From Immundisolibacter sp049322795 (GTDB lineage Bacteria > Pseudomonadota > Gammaproteobacteria > Immundisolibacterales > Immundisolibacteraceae), in contig JBMOQH010000014.1 of assembly GCA_049322795.1 (NCBI GenBank), forward strand, positions 124,001 to 188,000: a DNA stretch of 64,000 nucleotides, given 5' to 3'. The first letter of the stretch is position 1. Each line of letters opens with the position of its first letter. Positions 35,321-43,328 of the stretch are shown here, piece after piece. The notes under the pieces were generated by a model that searched no databases, was not told the origin of the DNA, and saw only the letters and a list, made by a program, of their open reading frames with translations. The position numbers were made by a program, and so were the translations under genes.

Positions 35321-35814
35321 TGAGCCATCCGGAAACCGCGCGGCATCCACTCGCTGCCGCCTACCCTACCCCCACCTACGCCAATCGCACGATCACACGC
35401 CGCGTGGACGACGACCTCCTTCGTATCGGATCGCCGCAGGATCCCCGCGTGTTCAGCCTGGCCGAGGCGCAGGGGCTGTTCCCGCTGGTGCGCGGCATCA
35501 CCCAACGGGCGGCCGAAGCGCTGGCACCGGTGCAACGGCAACTGAAGGTGCTGCCGCGGCGCACGCCGGAACTGCAGGCGGCGGAGGCGCGCTACCAGAC
35601 CATCGTCAACGCCTGGATGAACAAGATGCGCCGCCTAGGCCTGGTGGTCAAAGGCCTTTGGCTGGTCGACTTTGACACCGGCGACGGTTATCTGTGCTGG
35701 AAATATCCGGAACTCAAGCTCGGCCACTACCACGGCTACGACGAGGGCTTCGCCGGGCGCCGGCCGCTGGCCGAGGTGCTCGAAACCCTGGACCCCGACT
35801 GGGCGCGCTACTGA
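35320..35814 (+). CDS. DUF2203 family protein
   Basis: A 164-residue protein of unknown role. The central and C-terminal part (VFSLAEAQGLFPLVRGITQ, LVVKGLWLVDFDTGDGYLCWKYPE, then the acidic WxxGYDEGFxGRRP-like end) matches DUF2203. It is translationally coupled to murJ and followed by ribF. Its place inside the murJ-ribF-ileS block is unusual and may mean co-expression only. Confidence 0.8.
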   Translation: MSHPETARHPLAAAYPTPTYANRTITRRVDDDLLRIGSPQDPRVFSLAEAQGLFPLVRGITQRAAEALAPVQRQLKVLPRRTPELQAAEARYQTIVNAWMNKMRRLGLVVKGLWLVDFDTGDGYLCWKYPELKLGHYHGYDEGFAGRRPLAEVLETLDPDWARY

Positions 35815-35854
35815 GCCGCGCCCGCACAGGAACATTCGCCATGTGGAATCTGGC

Positions 35855-36784
35855 GTGGAACTGATCCGCGGCCTGCACAACCTGCGCCCCCGCCACCGCG
35901 GCTGCGTGGCCAGCATCGGCAACTTCGATGGCGTGCACCTGGGCCACCGGGCCATCGTGGCGCGCCTGCTCGACCATGCCGCCACGCTGGGACTGCCGGC
36001 GCGGGTGGTGCTGTTCGAACCGCAGCCGCTGGAGTTCTTCCGCCCGCAGGCGGCCGAGCCGCGGTTGATGCGCCTGCGCGAGAAGCTGGCGGCTCTCTCG
36101 GCGCTCGGCGTCGACGGCGTGCTGTGCCTGCGCTTCGACGCGCGCCTGGCCGGCATGCCGCGCCAGCAGTTCGTCGACCGGCTGTTGACACAGGGCCTGG
36201 GCGTGCGGCAGCTGGTGGTGGGCCCGGATTTCCGCTTCGGCCACCAGCGCCTGGGCGACGTCGACTATCTGGCAACCGCCGGCGCCGCGGCCGGCTTCGG
36301 CGTCGAGGTGGTGCCGCCGCTGCAACTGGACGGCGAGCGCGTCAGCAGCACGGCCGTGCGCCGGCACCTGATGGCCGGCGACCTCGACGGCGCGGCGCGC
36401 CTGCTGGGCCGTCCGTACACCCTGCACGGGCGGGTGAGCCATGGCGACGCGCGCGGCCGCACGATCGGTTTTCCCACCCTGAACCTGCCCCTGCACCGCA
36501 AGGCGGTGAGCCTGCGCGGCGTGTTCGCGGTGCGGGTGACCGGGCTCGCCCCTGCGCCATTGCCCGCCGTGGCCAACCTCGGCTGGCGGCCAACCGTGGG
36601 TGGCCGCTACCCGCTGCTGGAAGTCCACGTGCTCGATTTCGACGGTCAGGTGTACGGCCGTCAGGTAGAGGTCGAGTTCGTGCGGCGCCTGCGCGACGAG
36701 CAGCGCTTCGACGGCCTCGATGCGCTGCGCCGGCAGATCGACGACGACGTGCGCGCCGCCCGCGCCGTGCTTGCCCAATCCTGA
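35855..36784 (+). CDS. ribF: Bifunctional riboflavin kinase / FAD synthetase
   Basis: A 309-residue enzyme that turns riboflavin into FMN and then FAD. The N-terminal nucleotidyltransferase domain has GNFDGVHLGH (22-31). The C-terminal kinase domain has GRTIGFPTLNL and the later PTVGG. Start: a GTG at 35855 gives VELIRGLHNL, matching the E. coli start; another GTG at 35843 would add four residues. It is followed 7 bp later by ileS, the normal order. Confidence 0.95.
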   Translation: MELIRGLHNLRPRHRGCVASIGNFDGVHLGHRAIVARLLDHAATLGLPARVVLFEPQPLEFFRPQAAEPRLMRLREKLAALSALGVDGVLCLRFDARLAGMPRQQFVDRLLTQGLGVRQLVVGPDFRFGHQRLGDVDYLATAGAAAGFGVEVVPPLQLDGERVSSTAVRRHLMAGDLDGAARLLGRPYTLHGRVSHGDARGRTIGFPTLNLPLHRKAVSLRGVFAVRVTGLAPAPLPAVANLGWRPTVGGRYPLLEVHVLDFDGQVYGRQVEVEFVRRLRDEQRFDGLDALRRQIDDDVRAARAVLAQS

Positions 36785-36791
36785 GATCCCG

Positions 36792-39608
36792 ATGGCCGAC
36801 TACAAAGCGACGCTCAACCTGCCGCAGACCGACTTTCCGATGCGCGGCAACCTGCCGCAGCGCGAGCCGCAGACCCTGGCGCGCTGGCATGAGCAGGACA
36901 TCTACGCCCGCCTGCGCCGCGAGCGCGCCGGCCGGCGGCGGCGCGTGCTGCACGACGGCCCGCCGTACGCCAACGGCGACATCCACATCGGCCACGCGGT
37001 CAACAAGATTCTCAAGGACATCATCGTCAAGTCCTGGACGCTCGACGGCGACGACGCGCCCTACGTGCCGGGCTGGGACTGCCACGGCCTGCCCATCGAG
37101 CACGTGGTCGAAAAAAAGCTCGGCAAGCCGGGCGACAAGGTCAGCGCCAACGAGTTTCGCGCCGCCTGCCGCGACTACGCGGCCAAGCAAGTCGCCGGGC
37201 AGAGCGTGGATTTCCAGCGCCTCGGCGTCATCGGCGACTGGGCGCGGCCCTACCTCACCATGGCGCCGCAGACCGAAGCCGACATCCTGCGCGCGCTCGG
37301 GCGCATCGTCGCCGGCGGCTATGTGTTCAAGGGCGAGCGGCCGGTGCACTGGTGTCTGGACTGCCGCTCGGCGCTGGCCGAAGCCGAGGTGGACTACCAG
37401 GACAAGACCTCGCCGGCCATCGACGTGCGCTTTGCGGTGCACGACCGCGCCCGTGTGCTCGCCGCGTTCGGTGCCGCCGACGACGGCCGGCCGCTCAGCC
37501 TGCCCATCTGGACCACCACGCCGTGGACGCTGCCGGCCAATCAGGCCGTGGCGCTCAACGCCGACATCGAATACGGCCTGTACGACACCGGCACCGAGCG
37601 GCTGATCCTCGCCACCGAGCTGGCCGAGACCGCCCTGGCGCGCTACGACCTTGGCGGCGCGCGGGAACTCGGCCGCTGCACCGGCCAGGCGCTAAACGGC
37701 GCGACGCTGCGCCACCCGTTCCTCGACCTCACGGTGCCGGTGATCCTCGGCGACCACGTCACCACCGAGGCCGGCACCGGCGCCGTGCACACCGCGCCCG
37801 GCCACGGCGCGGACGATTTCGCCATCGGCAAGGTGTACGGCCTCAAGGTCTACAACCCGGTCGGCAGCGACGGCCGCTTCCTGCCCGGCACACCGCACGT
37901 GGAAGGCCAGCAGGTGTTCGCCGCCAACAAGGCCATCATCGAACTGCTGCGCGAACGCGGCGCCCTGCTCGCCGACCGGCCGCTGCAGCACAGCTACCCG
38001 CACTGCTGGCGCCACAAGACGCCCACCATCACGCGCACCACGCCGCAGTGGTTCATCGCCATGGCGCACGCGGACCTGCGCGACAAGGCGCTCAACGCCA
38101 TCGTGCAGACCGAGTGGACCCCCGAATGGGGCGAGGCGCGTATCCACGGCATGATCGAAAACCGCCCGGACTGGTGCATCTCGCGCCAGCGCGTGTGGGG
38201 CGTGCCGATCGCGCTGTTCGTGCACCGCGTCAGCGGCGAGCTGCACCCGCGCACGCCGGAGCTGATCGAAGCCGTCGCGCAGCGCATCGAACACGGCGGC
38301 ATCGAGGCGTGGTTCGAGCTCGACCCGGCCGAGCTGCTGGGCGCCGAGGCCGGTGACTACGACAAGGTGGCGGACATTCTCGACGTGTGGTTCGACTCCG
38401 GCGTCACGCATGCCAGCGTGCTGGAGCGCCGCCCGGAACTGGCCTTCCCGGCCGAGCTTTACCTTGAAGGCTCGGACCAGCACCGCGGCTGGTTCCATTC
38501 CTCGCTGCTGACGTCCGTCGCCCTGCACGGCCACGCGCCGTACCGCGGCGTGCTCACGCACGGCTTCACGGTGGACGCCGCCGGCAAGAAGATGTCGAAG
38601 TCGGCCGGCAACGTGATCGCCCCGCAGAAGGTGATCAGCCAGCTCGGCGCGGACGTGCTGCGCCTGTGGGTGGCGAGCACCGACTACAGCGCCGAGATGT
38701 CGATCTCGGACGAGATTCTCGCCCGCACCGCCGACGCCTACCGGCGCCTGCGCAACACCGCGCGCTTTCTGCTGGCGAATCTGGCCGGCTTCGACCCGGC
38801 CGCGCATGGCGTGCCGCCGGCCGACATGGTGGCCATTGACCGCTGGCTGCTATACCGCGCCGCCGCGCTCGATGCGGAGGTGCGGGCCGACTACGCCGCC
38901 TACCGCTTCCACGAGGTGAGCCGCAAGGTGCACCACTTCTGCGCGGTGGATCTGGGCGCGTTTTACCTCGACGTGATCAAGGACCGCCAGTACACCGGTC
39001 AGGCCGACGGCCGGCCGCGCCGCTCCGCTCAGACGGCCATGTACCACGCGCTGGAACTGCTGGTGCGCTGGGTCGCGCCGATTCTGAGCTTCACCGCCGA
39101 GGAGATCTGGGCCTGCATGCCGGGCCAGCGGGCCGACAGCGTGCTGCTGGCCGAGTGGTATGCGCTGCCGGCGCTTACGGACGAGTTTACGCAAGCGTTG
39201 AGGCTGTCGCAGTGGGAACGCCTGCGCGCCATCCGCGACGCCGTGAACCGCCACCTCGAGCGCCTGCGCGTGGCCGGCGACATCGGCTCGGCGCTGGACG
39301 CGGAGGTCGATCTTTACGTCGGCGAGGCCGACGCCGCGCTGCTCGGCACGCTGGGCGAGGAGCTGCGCTTCGTGCTGATCTGCTCCTACGCCCGCGTGCA
39401 CCCGGCTGACGAACGCCCTGCCGAAGGGGTGACGGAGGACGACGGGCTGTGGATCGTGTGGATCGCCGCACGCGCCAGCACACACCCCAAGTGCGTGCGC
39501 TGCTGGCACCACCGGGACGACGTCGGCACCCACGCGGATCACCCGGAGCTGTGCGGACGCTGCGTTGAGAACGTCGCCGGCCCCGGCGAGCTGCGGCAGT
39601 GGGCCTGA
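36792..39608 (+). CDS. ileS: Isoleucyl-tRNA synthetase
   Basis: A 938-residue class I synthetase, the same size as E. coli IleS. The HIGH motif is HIGH in NGDIHIGHAVN and the KMSKS loop is KKMSKSAGN. The editing domain lies between, with the TTTPWTLP region. The C-terminal zinc site is CVRCWHHR followed by CGRC. The type is the bacterial mupirocin-sensitive form by length and zinc finger. lspA starts in its stop codon. Confidence 0.97.
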   Translation: MADYKATLNLPQTDFPMRGNLPQREPQTLARWHEQDIYARLRRERAGRRRRVLHDGPPYANGDIHIGHAVNKILKDIIVKSWTLDGDDAPYVPGWDCHGLPIEHVVEKKLGKPGDKVSANEFRAACRDYAAKQVAGQSVDFQRLGVIGDWARPYLTMAPQTEADILRALGRIVAGGYVFKGERPVHWCLDCRSALAEAEVDYQDKTSPAIDVRFAVHDRARVLAAFGAADDGRPLSLPIWTTTPWTLPANQAVALNADIEYGLYDTGTERLILATELAETALARYDLGGARELGRCTGQALNGATLRHPFLDLTVPVILGDHVTTEAGTGAVHTAPGHGADDFAIGKVYGLKVYNPVGSDGRFLPGTPHVEGQQVFAANKAIIELLRERGALLADRPLQHSYPHCWRHKTPTITRTTPQWFIAMAHADLRDKALNAIVQTEWTPEWGEARIHGMIENRPDWCISRQRVWGVPIALFVHRVSGELHPRTPELIEAVAQRIEHGGIEAWFELDPAELLGAEAGDYDKVADILDVWFDSGVTHASVLERRPELAFPAELYLEGSDQHRGWFHSSLLTSVALHGHAPYRGVLTHGFTVDAAGKKMSKSAGNVIAPQKVISQLGADVLRLWVASTDYSAEMSISDEILARTADAYRRLRNTARFLLANLAGFDPAAHGVPPADMVAIDRWLLYRAAALDAEVRADYAAYRFHEVSRKVHHFCAVDLGAFYLDVIKDRQYTGQADGRPRRSAQTAMYHALELLVRWVAPILSFTAEEIWACMPGQRADSVLLAEWYALPALTDEFTQALRLSQWERLRAIRDAVNRHLERLRVAGDIGSALDAEVDLYVGEADAALLGTLGEELRFVLICSYARVHPADERPAEGVTEDDGLWIVWIAARASTHPKCVRCWHHRDDVGTHADHPELCGRCVENVAGPGELRQWA

Positions 39609-40087
39609 TGCGGGCGCGGCTCGCGCTCGCCGCGCTGGTGCTGGTGCTCGATCAGGCCAGCAAGCTCGCCGTGCTGCGGCTGCTGGAGCCCTACCAGACG
39701 GTGCCGCTCATTCCTGGCTTCAACCTCACGCTGGCCTTCAACCGCGGCGCCTCGTTCAGCTTTCTGGCCGATGCCGGTGGCTGGCAGCGCTGGCTGTTCA
39801 GCGCCATCTCGCTCGCCGCGAGCGTGGTCATCGTGGTGCTGCTGCGCCGCACGCCGCCGGCGGACCGCCTGAACGCCAGCGGCCTGTCACTCGTGCTGGG
39901 CGGCGCCATCGGCAATCTGATCGACCGCCTGTGGCTGGGGCACGTGGTCGACTTTCTGGACGTCTACTACGGCGCCTCGCACTGGCCGGCATTCAACGTG
40001 GCCGACAGCGCCATCACGGTCGGCGCCGGGCTGCTGCTGCTCGGCATGTGGCGGCAGGAACGGGCGACGAGTCAGCCAAGCGCCTGA
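39608..40087 (+). CDS. lspA: Lipoprotein signal peptidase (signal peptidase II)
   Basis: A 159-residue inner-membrane aspartyl protease with four hydrophobic helices that removes signal peptides from prolipoproteins. The catalytic aspartates are Asp115 in GHVVDFLD and Asp133 in FNVADS. Its ATG overlaps the ileS stop. In many relatives fkpB and ispH come next; here an SDR gene lies on the opposite strand instead. Confidence 0.96.
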   Translation: MRARLALAALVLVLDQASKLAVLRLLEPYQTVPLIPGFNLTLAFNRGASFSFLADAGGWQRWLFSAISLAASVVIVVLLRRTPPADRLNASGLSLVLGGAIGNLIDRLWLGHVVDFLDVYYGASHWPAFNVADSAITVGAGLLLLGMWRQERATSQPSA

Positions 40088-40104
40088 CGGCCGCCGGCCA
40101 CGCG

Positions 40105-40923
40105 TCAGTCCAGAAACAGATCCAGCAGCAGTTCGCGGCCCGGCTCGACGGCGTAGGCGTCGAAGTCGGTCACGCCGGCCTGTGCCAGCACTGCCTCGTC
40201 GATGAAGCAGTTGCCGCTCAGCTCGCGGCTGCGGCGGGTCAGGATCCAGTGCGCGGCGTCGGCGACGATCTCGGGCTTGCGGCAGGCACCCGGCTCGACG
40301 CCGGCCAGCATGTCGACCGCCGAGGTCGCAATCACCGTGCGCGGCCACAGGGCATTGACCGCCACGCCCTGCTCGCGAAACTCCTCCGCCAGCGCCAATG
40401 CGACGAGGCTCATGCCGTACTTGCTGGCGGTATAGGCCGGGTGCGGCGCCAGCCAGCGCGGCTCGAGGTTCAGCGGCGGCGACAGGGTCAGGATGTGCGG
40501 GTTCTCGGCCCGTAGCAGATGCGGCAGGCAGGCGCGGGCGGCGACCCAGCTGCCGCGCAGGTTGATGTCTAACATCAGGTCGAAGCGCCTGACCGGCGTG
40601 GCCAGCGTGCCGGCGAGATGAATGGCCGACGCGTTGTTGACCAGGATGTCGATGCCGCCGAAGTGCTGCGCCGCCCGCTCGACCGCCGCCTCGACGGCGG
40701 CCTCGTCACGCACGTCCACCGCCAGCGCCAGCGCCCGCCCGCCGGCGTCCTCGATCTCCTGCGCCGCCGTGTGGATGGTGCCGGGCAGCCTGGGATGCGG
40801 CTCGGCGGTCTTGGCGGCGATGACGATATTGGCGCCGTCCTCGGCCGCGCGCAGCGCGATCGCCTTGCCGATGCCGCGGCTGGCGCCGGTGATGAATAGC
40901 GTCTTGCCGTACAGACTGTCCAT
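40105..40923 (-). CDS. Short-chain dehydrogenase, HSDL2-like
   Basis: A 272-residue classical SDR oxidoreductase with TGASRGIGKAIA for cofactor binding, the NNAS motif, and the catalytic YTASK. The C-terminal part (WPRTVIATSAVDML, then SGNCFIDEAVL) is typical of the hydroxysteroid-dehydrogenase-like 2 group, annotated in bacteria as citronellol- or acyclic-terpene-type dehydrogenases. The substrate is unknown. It is close behind the EamA transporter gene on the same strand. Confidence 0.87.
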   Translation of the reverse strand: MDSLYGKTLFITGASRGIGKAIALRAAEDGANIVIAAKTAEPHPRLPGTIHTAAQEIEDAGGRALALAVDVRDEAAVEAAVERAAQHFGGIDILVNNASAIHLAGTLATPVRRFDLMLDINLRGSWVAARACLPHLLRAENPHILTLSPPLNLEPRWLAPHPAYTASKYGMSLVALALAEEFREQGVAVNALWPRTVIATSAVDMLAGVEPGACRKPEIVADAAHWILTRRSRELSGNCFIDEAVLAQAGVTDFDAYAVEPGRELLLDLFLD

Positions 40924-40931
40924 GCCTTGCC

Positions 40932-41846
40932 TCAGGTGCCTGGCGCCACGACTCGCCGGCGCAGCCATTGGGGGCCAAGCGCCGCCAGCAGGCTGCCGCC
41001 GACCACCAGCACCGCGCCCACCAGTTGGTACAGGCGCATCGGCTCGTGCAGCAGCAGGGTCGACAGCAGCACGGTGTACACCGGCGTCATGTTCATGAAG
41101 GCCATGGCCTCTGCGGCGCCCACGGCTTTGACACCGGTATTCCATGCCAGGAGCGCACCGACGCCGACGAACACGGCGATGAAACCAAGCGCCTGCCACA
41201 CCTGCGGCGTGAAACGCGGCTCGCCGGTGGCGAACTCCCACAGGCCCCACGGCAGCACCATCACCAGGGACAGCGCCGACGTGATGGCGGTCACCGACAG
41301 CACCGAGCGGCGGCGCATCACCTCACGGCCGGCAATCGAATAGCCGGCCCACAGCACCATGGAACCGAGCAGCAGCAGATCGCCGGCGTTGAAGTGCAGG
41401 CTGGCAAGGCGCGCGAGACTGCCGCCGGACAGGATCACGGCGATGCCGCCCAGCGACACCAGCGCCCCGAACCACTGCACCGGCCGCACCACCGTGCGCA
41501 GCACCACGAACGCCAGCACCAGCGACACCAGCGGCCCGGCGGCATTCATCAGCGCGGCGTTGATGGCATCCGTGTAGCGCAGGCCGAGATAGAACACGCC
41601 CTGAAACCCGGCCACGCCGCTGAAGGCCATGAAGCACAGCCGCCAGAAATCCTCGCGCAGCGGCGGCTCGTCGGAGCGCCGCAGCACACGCACCAAGACC
41701 GTCAGCAGCACCAGCGACATCGCTCCGCGCACGGTCACGATCAAGCCGGGCCCGAGAAAACTGCGCAGCGCCCGGCCGACCACCATGTTGCCGGCCCAGA
41801 ACACGCAGGCGAGGTTCAGCCACAGGTACGGCGCGACGCGGCCCAC
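40932..41846 (-). CDS. EamA/DMT family transporter
   Basis: A 304-residue inner-membrane protein with about ten hydrophobic segments in two EamA repeats, like RhaT/YdcZ-type drug and metabolite exporters. The start is likely a GTG at 41846, five bases past the stop of the homoserine kinase gene, so the two are co-transcribed. This raises the possibility of amino-acid export (threonine or homoserine), but that is only position-based inference. Confidence 0.85.
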   Translation of the reverse strand: MGRVAPYLWLNLACVFWAGNMVVGRALRSFLGPGLIVTVRGAMSLVLLTVLVRVLRRSDEPPLREDFWRLCFMAFSGVAGFQGVFYLGLRYTDAINAALMNAAGPLVSLVLAFVVLRTVVRPVQWFGALVSLGGIAVILSGGSLARLASLHFNAGDLLLLGSMVLWAGYSIAGREVMRRRSVLSVTAITSALSLVMVLPWGLWEFATGEPRFTPQVWQALGFIAVFVGVGALLAWNTGVKAVGAAEAMAFMNMTPVYTVLLSTLLLHEPMRLYQLVGAVLVVGGSLLAALGPQWLRRRVVAPGT

Positions 41847-41851
41847 AGCGA

Positions 41852-42805
41852 TCAGTCCGGCAGGATGGACAGCGCGCGCTGCGGCTCGGCGATGCGCCGG
41901 CGCAGGATGCGCTCGAAGTGTGCCGGGTCCTTGACGTGGGTGATTTCGCCGGCCCGCGGAAAGTGCAGGTCGTACAGGCGCGACAGCCAGAAGCGCAGCG
42001 CCGCCGCGCGCAGCATGGCGGGCAGCGCGTCCGTTTCGCCGGCCGCCCACGGGCGGCTGTCGGCGTAGGCAGCCAGAAAGGCGCGGGCGCGGGCTGCGTC
42101 GAAGTCGCCGTCCGGGGCGATGCACCAGTCGTTCAGGCAGATGGCGACGTCGTACAGCAGGATGTCGTTGCAGGCGGCGTAGTAGTCGATCACGCCCGTC
42201 AGCTGCCCGTTCTCGAACAGCACGTTGTCGCGGAACAGGTCGGCATGGATCACGCCGCGCGGCAGGCGCTCGGTGTCGAGGCCGGCCTGGAAGGCGATCT
42301 CGCCGTCGATCAGCGCCATCGCCTCTGCCTCCACGCTGGCGCGCAGCGCGTCGGCGGTGAAGCGCCACCAGGCCGGACCGCGCTCGTTGGCCCGCCGGCG
42401 GTGCACGTGCCGGCCGATGCGGTGGATGCGCCCGAGCGCGCCGCCCACGGCCGCGCATTGCTCGGCCGAGGGCTCGCTGACGGCGCGCCCGGCCAGACGC
42501 TCGACCAGCGCCGCCGGACGCTGCGCCAGGCGGCGAAGATAACTGCCGTCGTCGGCCATGATCGGCCGTGGGCAGGCCAGGCCGTGGTCGGCCAGCGTCA
42601 CCATCAGTTCCAGGAAATATTCCAGCTCCACCTCGGCATGACGCTCGAACAGCGTCAGCACGAAGCGCCCGCCGCGGGTGGTGACGAAGTAGTTGGTGTT
42701 CTCGATGCCGTCCGCGATGCCCTGCAGGTCCAGCAGCTCACCGACGGCGTAGTCCTTCAGAAAGGCCGCGACCTCGGCCGTCTCGACCCGGGTGTAAACC
42801 GACAC
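41852..42805 (-). CDS. thrB: Homoserine kinase (ThrB2, aminoglycoside-phosphotransferase-like)
   Basis: A 317-residue kinase of the threonine pathway. It belongs to the APH-like form found in pseudomonads, not the GHMP type of E. coli. The catalytic HADLFRDNVLF and the metal-binding DYYAACND are present, and GIENTNYFVTT lies in the N lobe. The GTG start has GGGAGG six bases before it. thrB-DUF2782-polA is the usual arrangement in Pseudomonas relatives. Confidence 0.94.
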   Translation of the reverse strand: MSVYTRVETAEVAAFLKDYAVGELLDLQGIADGIENTNYFVTTRGGRFVLTLFERHAEVELEYFLELMVTLADHGLACPRPIMADDGSYLRRLAQRPAALVERLAGRAVSEPSAEQCAAVGGALGRIHRIGRHVHRRRANERGPAWWRFTADALRASVEAEAMALIDGEIAFQAGLDTERLPRGVIHADLFRDNVLFENGQLTGVIDYYAACNDILLYDVAICLNDWCIAPDGDFDAARARAFLAAYADSRPWAAGETDALPAMLRAAALRFWLSRLYDLHFPRAGEITHVKDPAHFERILRRRIAEPQRALSILPD

Positions 42806-42817
42806 GCAGCCTCCCGA

Positions 42818-43207
42818 CTACCAGCGCAGCAGCACCCATCGCGGCACCGGCGGCGGGTTCTTGATGTCGTTGATCTGCTGGCTGAACTCGCCCTGGCCGG
42901 TGGGGTCGACCAGGTAATAGGCGGGGCCGATGGCCGGAATCACCTTGACCATGTAGACGCGGCCGTTGACGGAATATTCCTCACGCGTGCCCTTGGCGTC
43001 ACGCTTGATCGTGACCTCGGGCGACGACGCTTCGCCTTCCTGCGGCGCCACCTGAAGTTCCGGTGGCACCTCGCTGCCGGCGGGTGGCGTGTCGTCGCGA
43101 TTCTCGACCTGCAACTCCGGCAGCGCCTCGGTTCCGGGGGGCGGGGCTTTCTGGGCGGCGTGCGCCGTGCCGGCCAGCAACAGCGCGATGAACAGCGCAC
43201 GACGCAT
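42818..43207 (-). CDS. DUF2782 family exported protein
   Basis: A 129-residue small protein with a signal peptide (ALFIALLLAGTAHA). The C-terminal half (VTIKRDAKGTREEYSVNGRVYMVKV, then YYLVD) matches DUF2782; the middle is a Pro/Glu-rich linker with two copies of a PELQV motif. It is 12 bp upstream of thrB. A role is not known, but the gene is commonly kept between polA and thrB. Confidence 0.87.
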   Translation of the reverse strand: MRRALFIALLLAGTAHAAQKAPPPGTEALPELQVENRDDTPPAGSEVPPELQVAPQEGEASSPEVTIKRDAKGTREEYSVNGRVYMVKVIPAIGPAYYLVDPTGQGEFSQQINDIKNPPPVPRWVLLRW

Positions 43208-43328
43208 GGGGAAAAGCTCCTGGAAGGGCGGAAAAACGCTCACCGAAGGATAGCACCGCGCCACCGCCGGACCGCGGCGCTACACTGCCGGCGGCCCCTT
43301 CGCCCGATTGCCGACACCGCCCCCGCGC

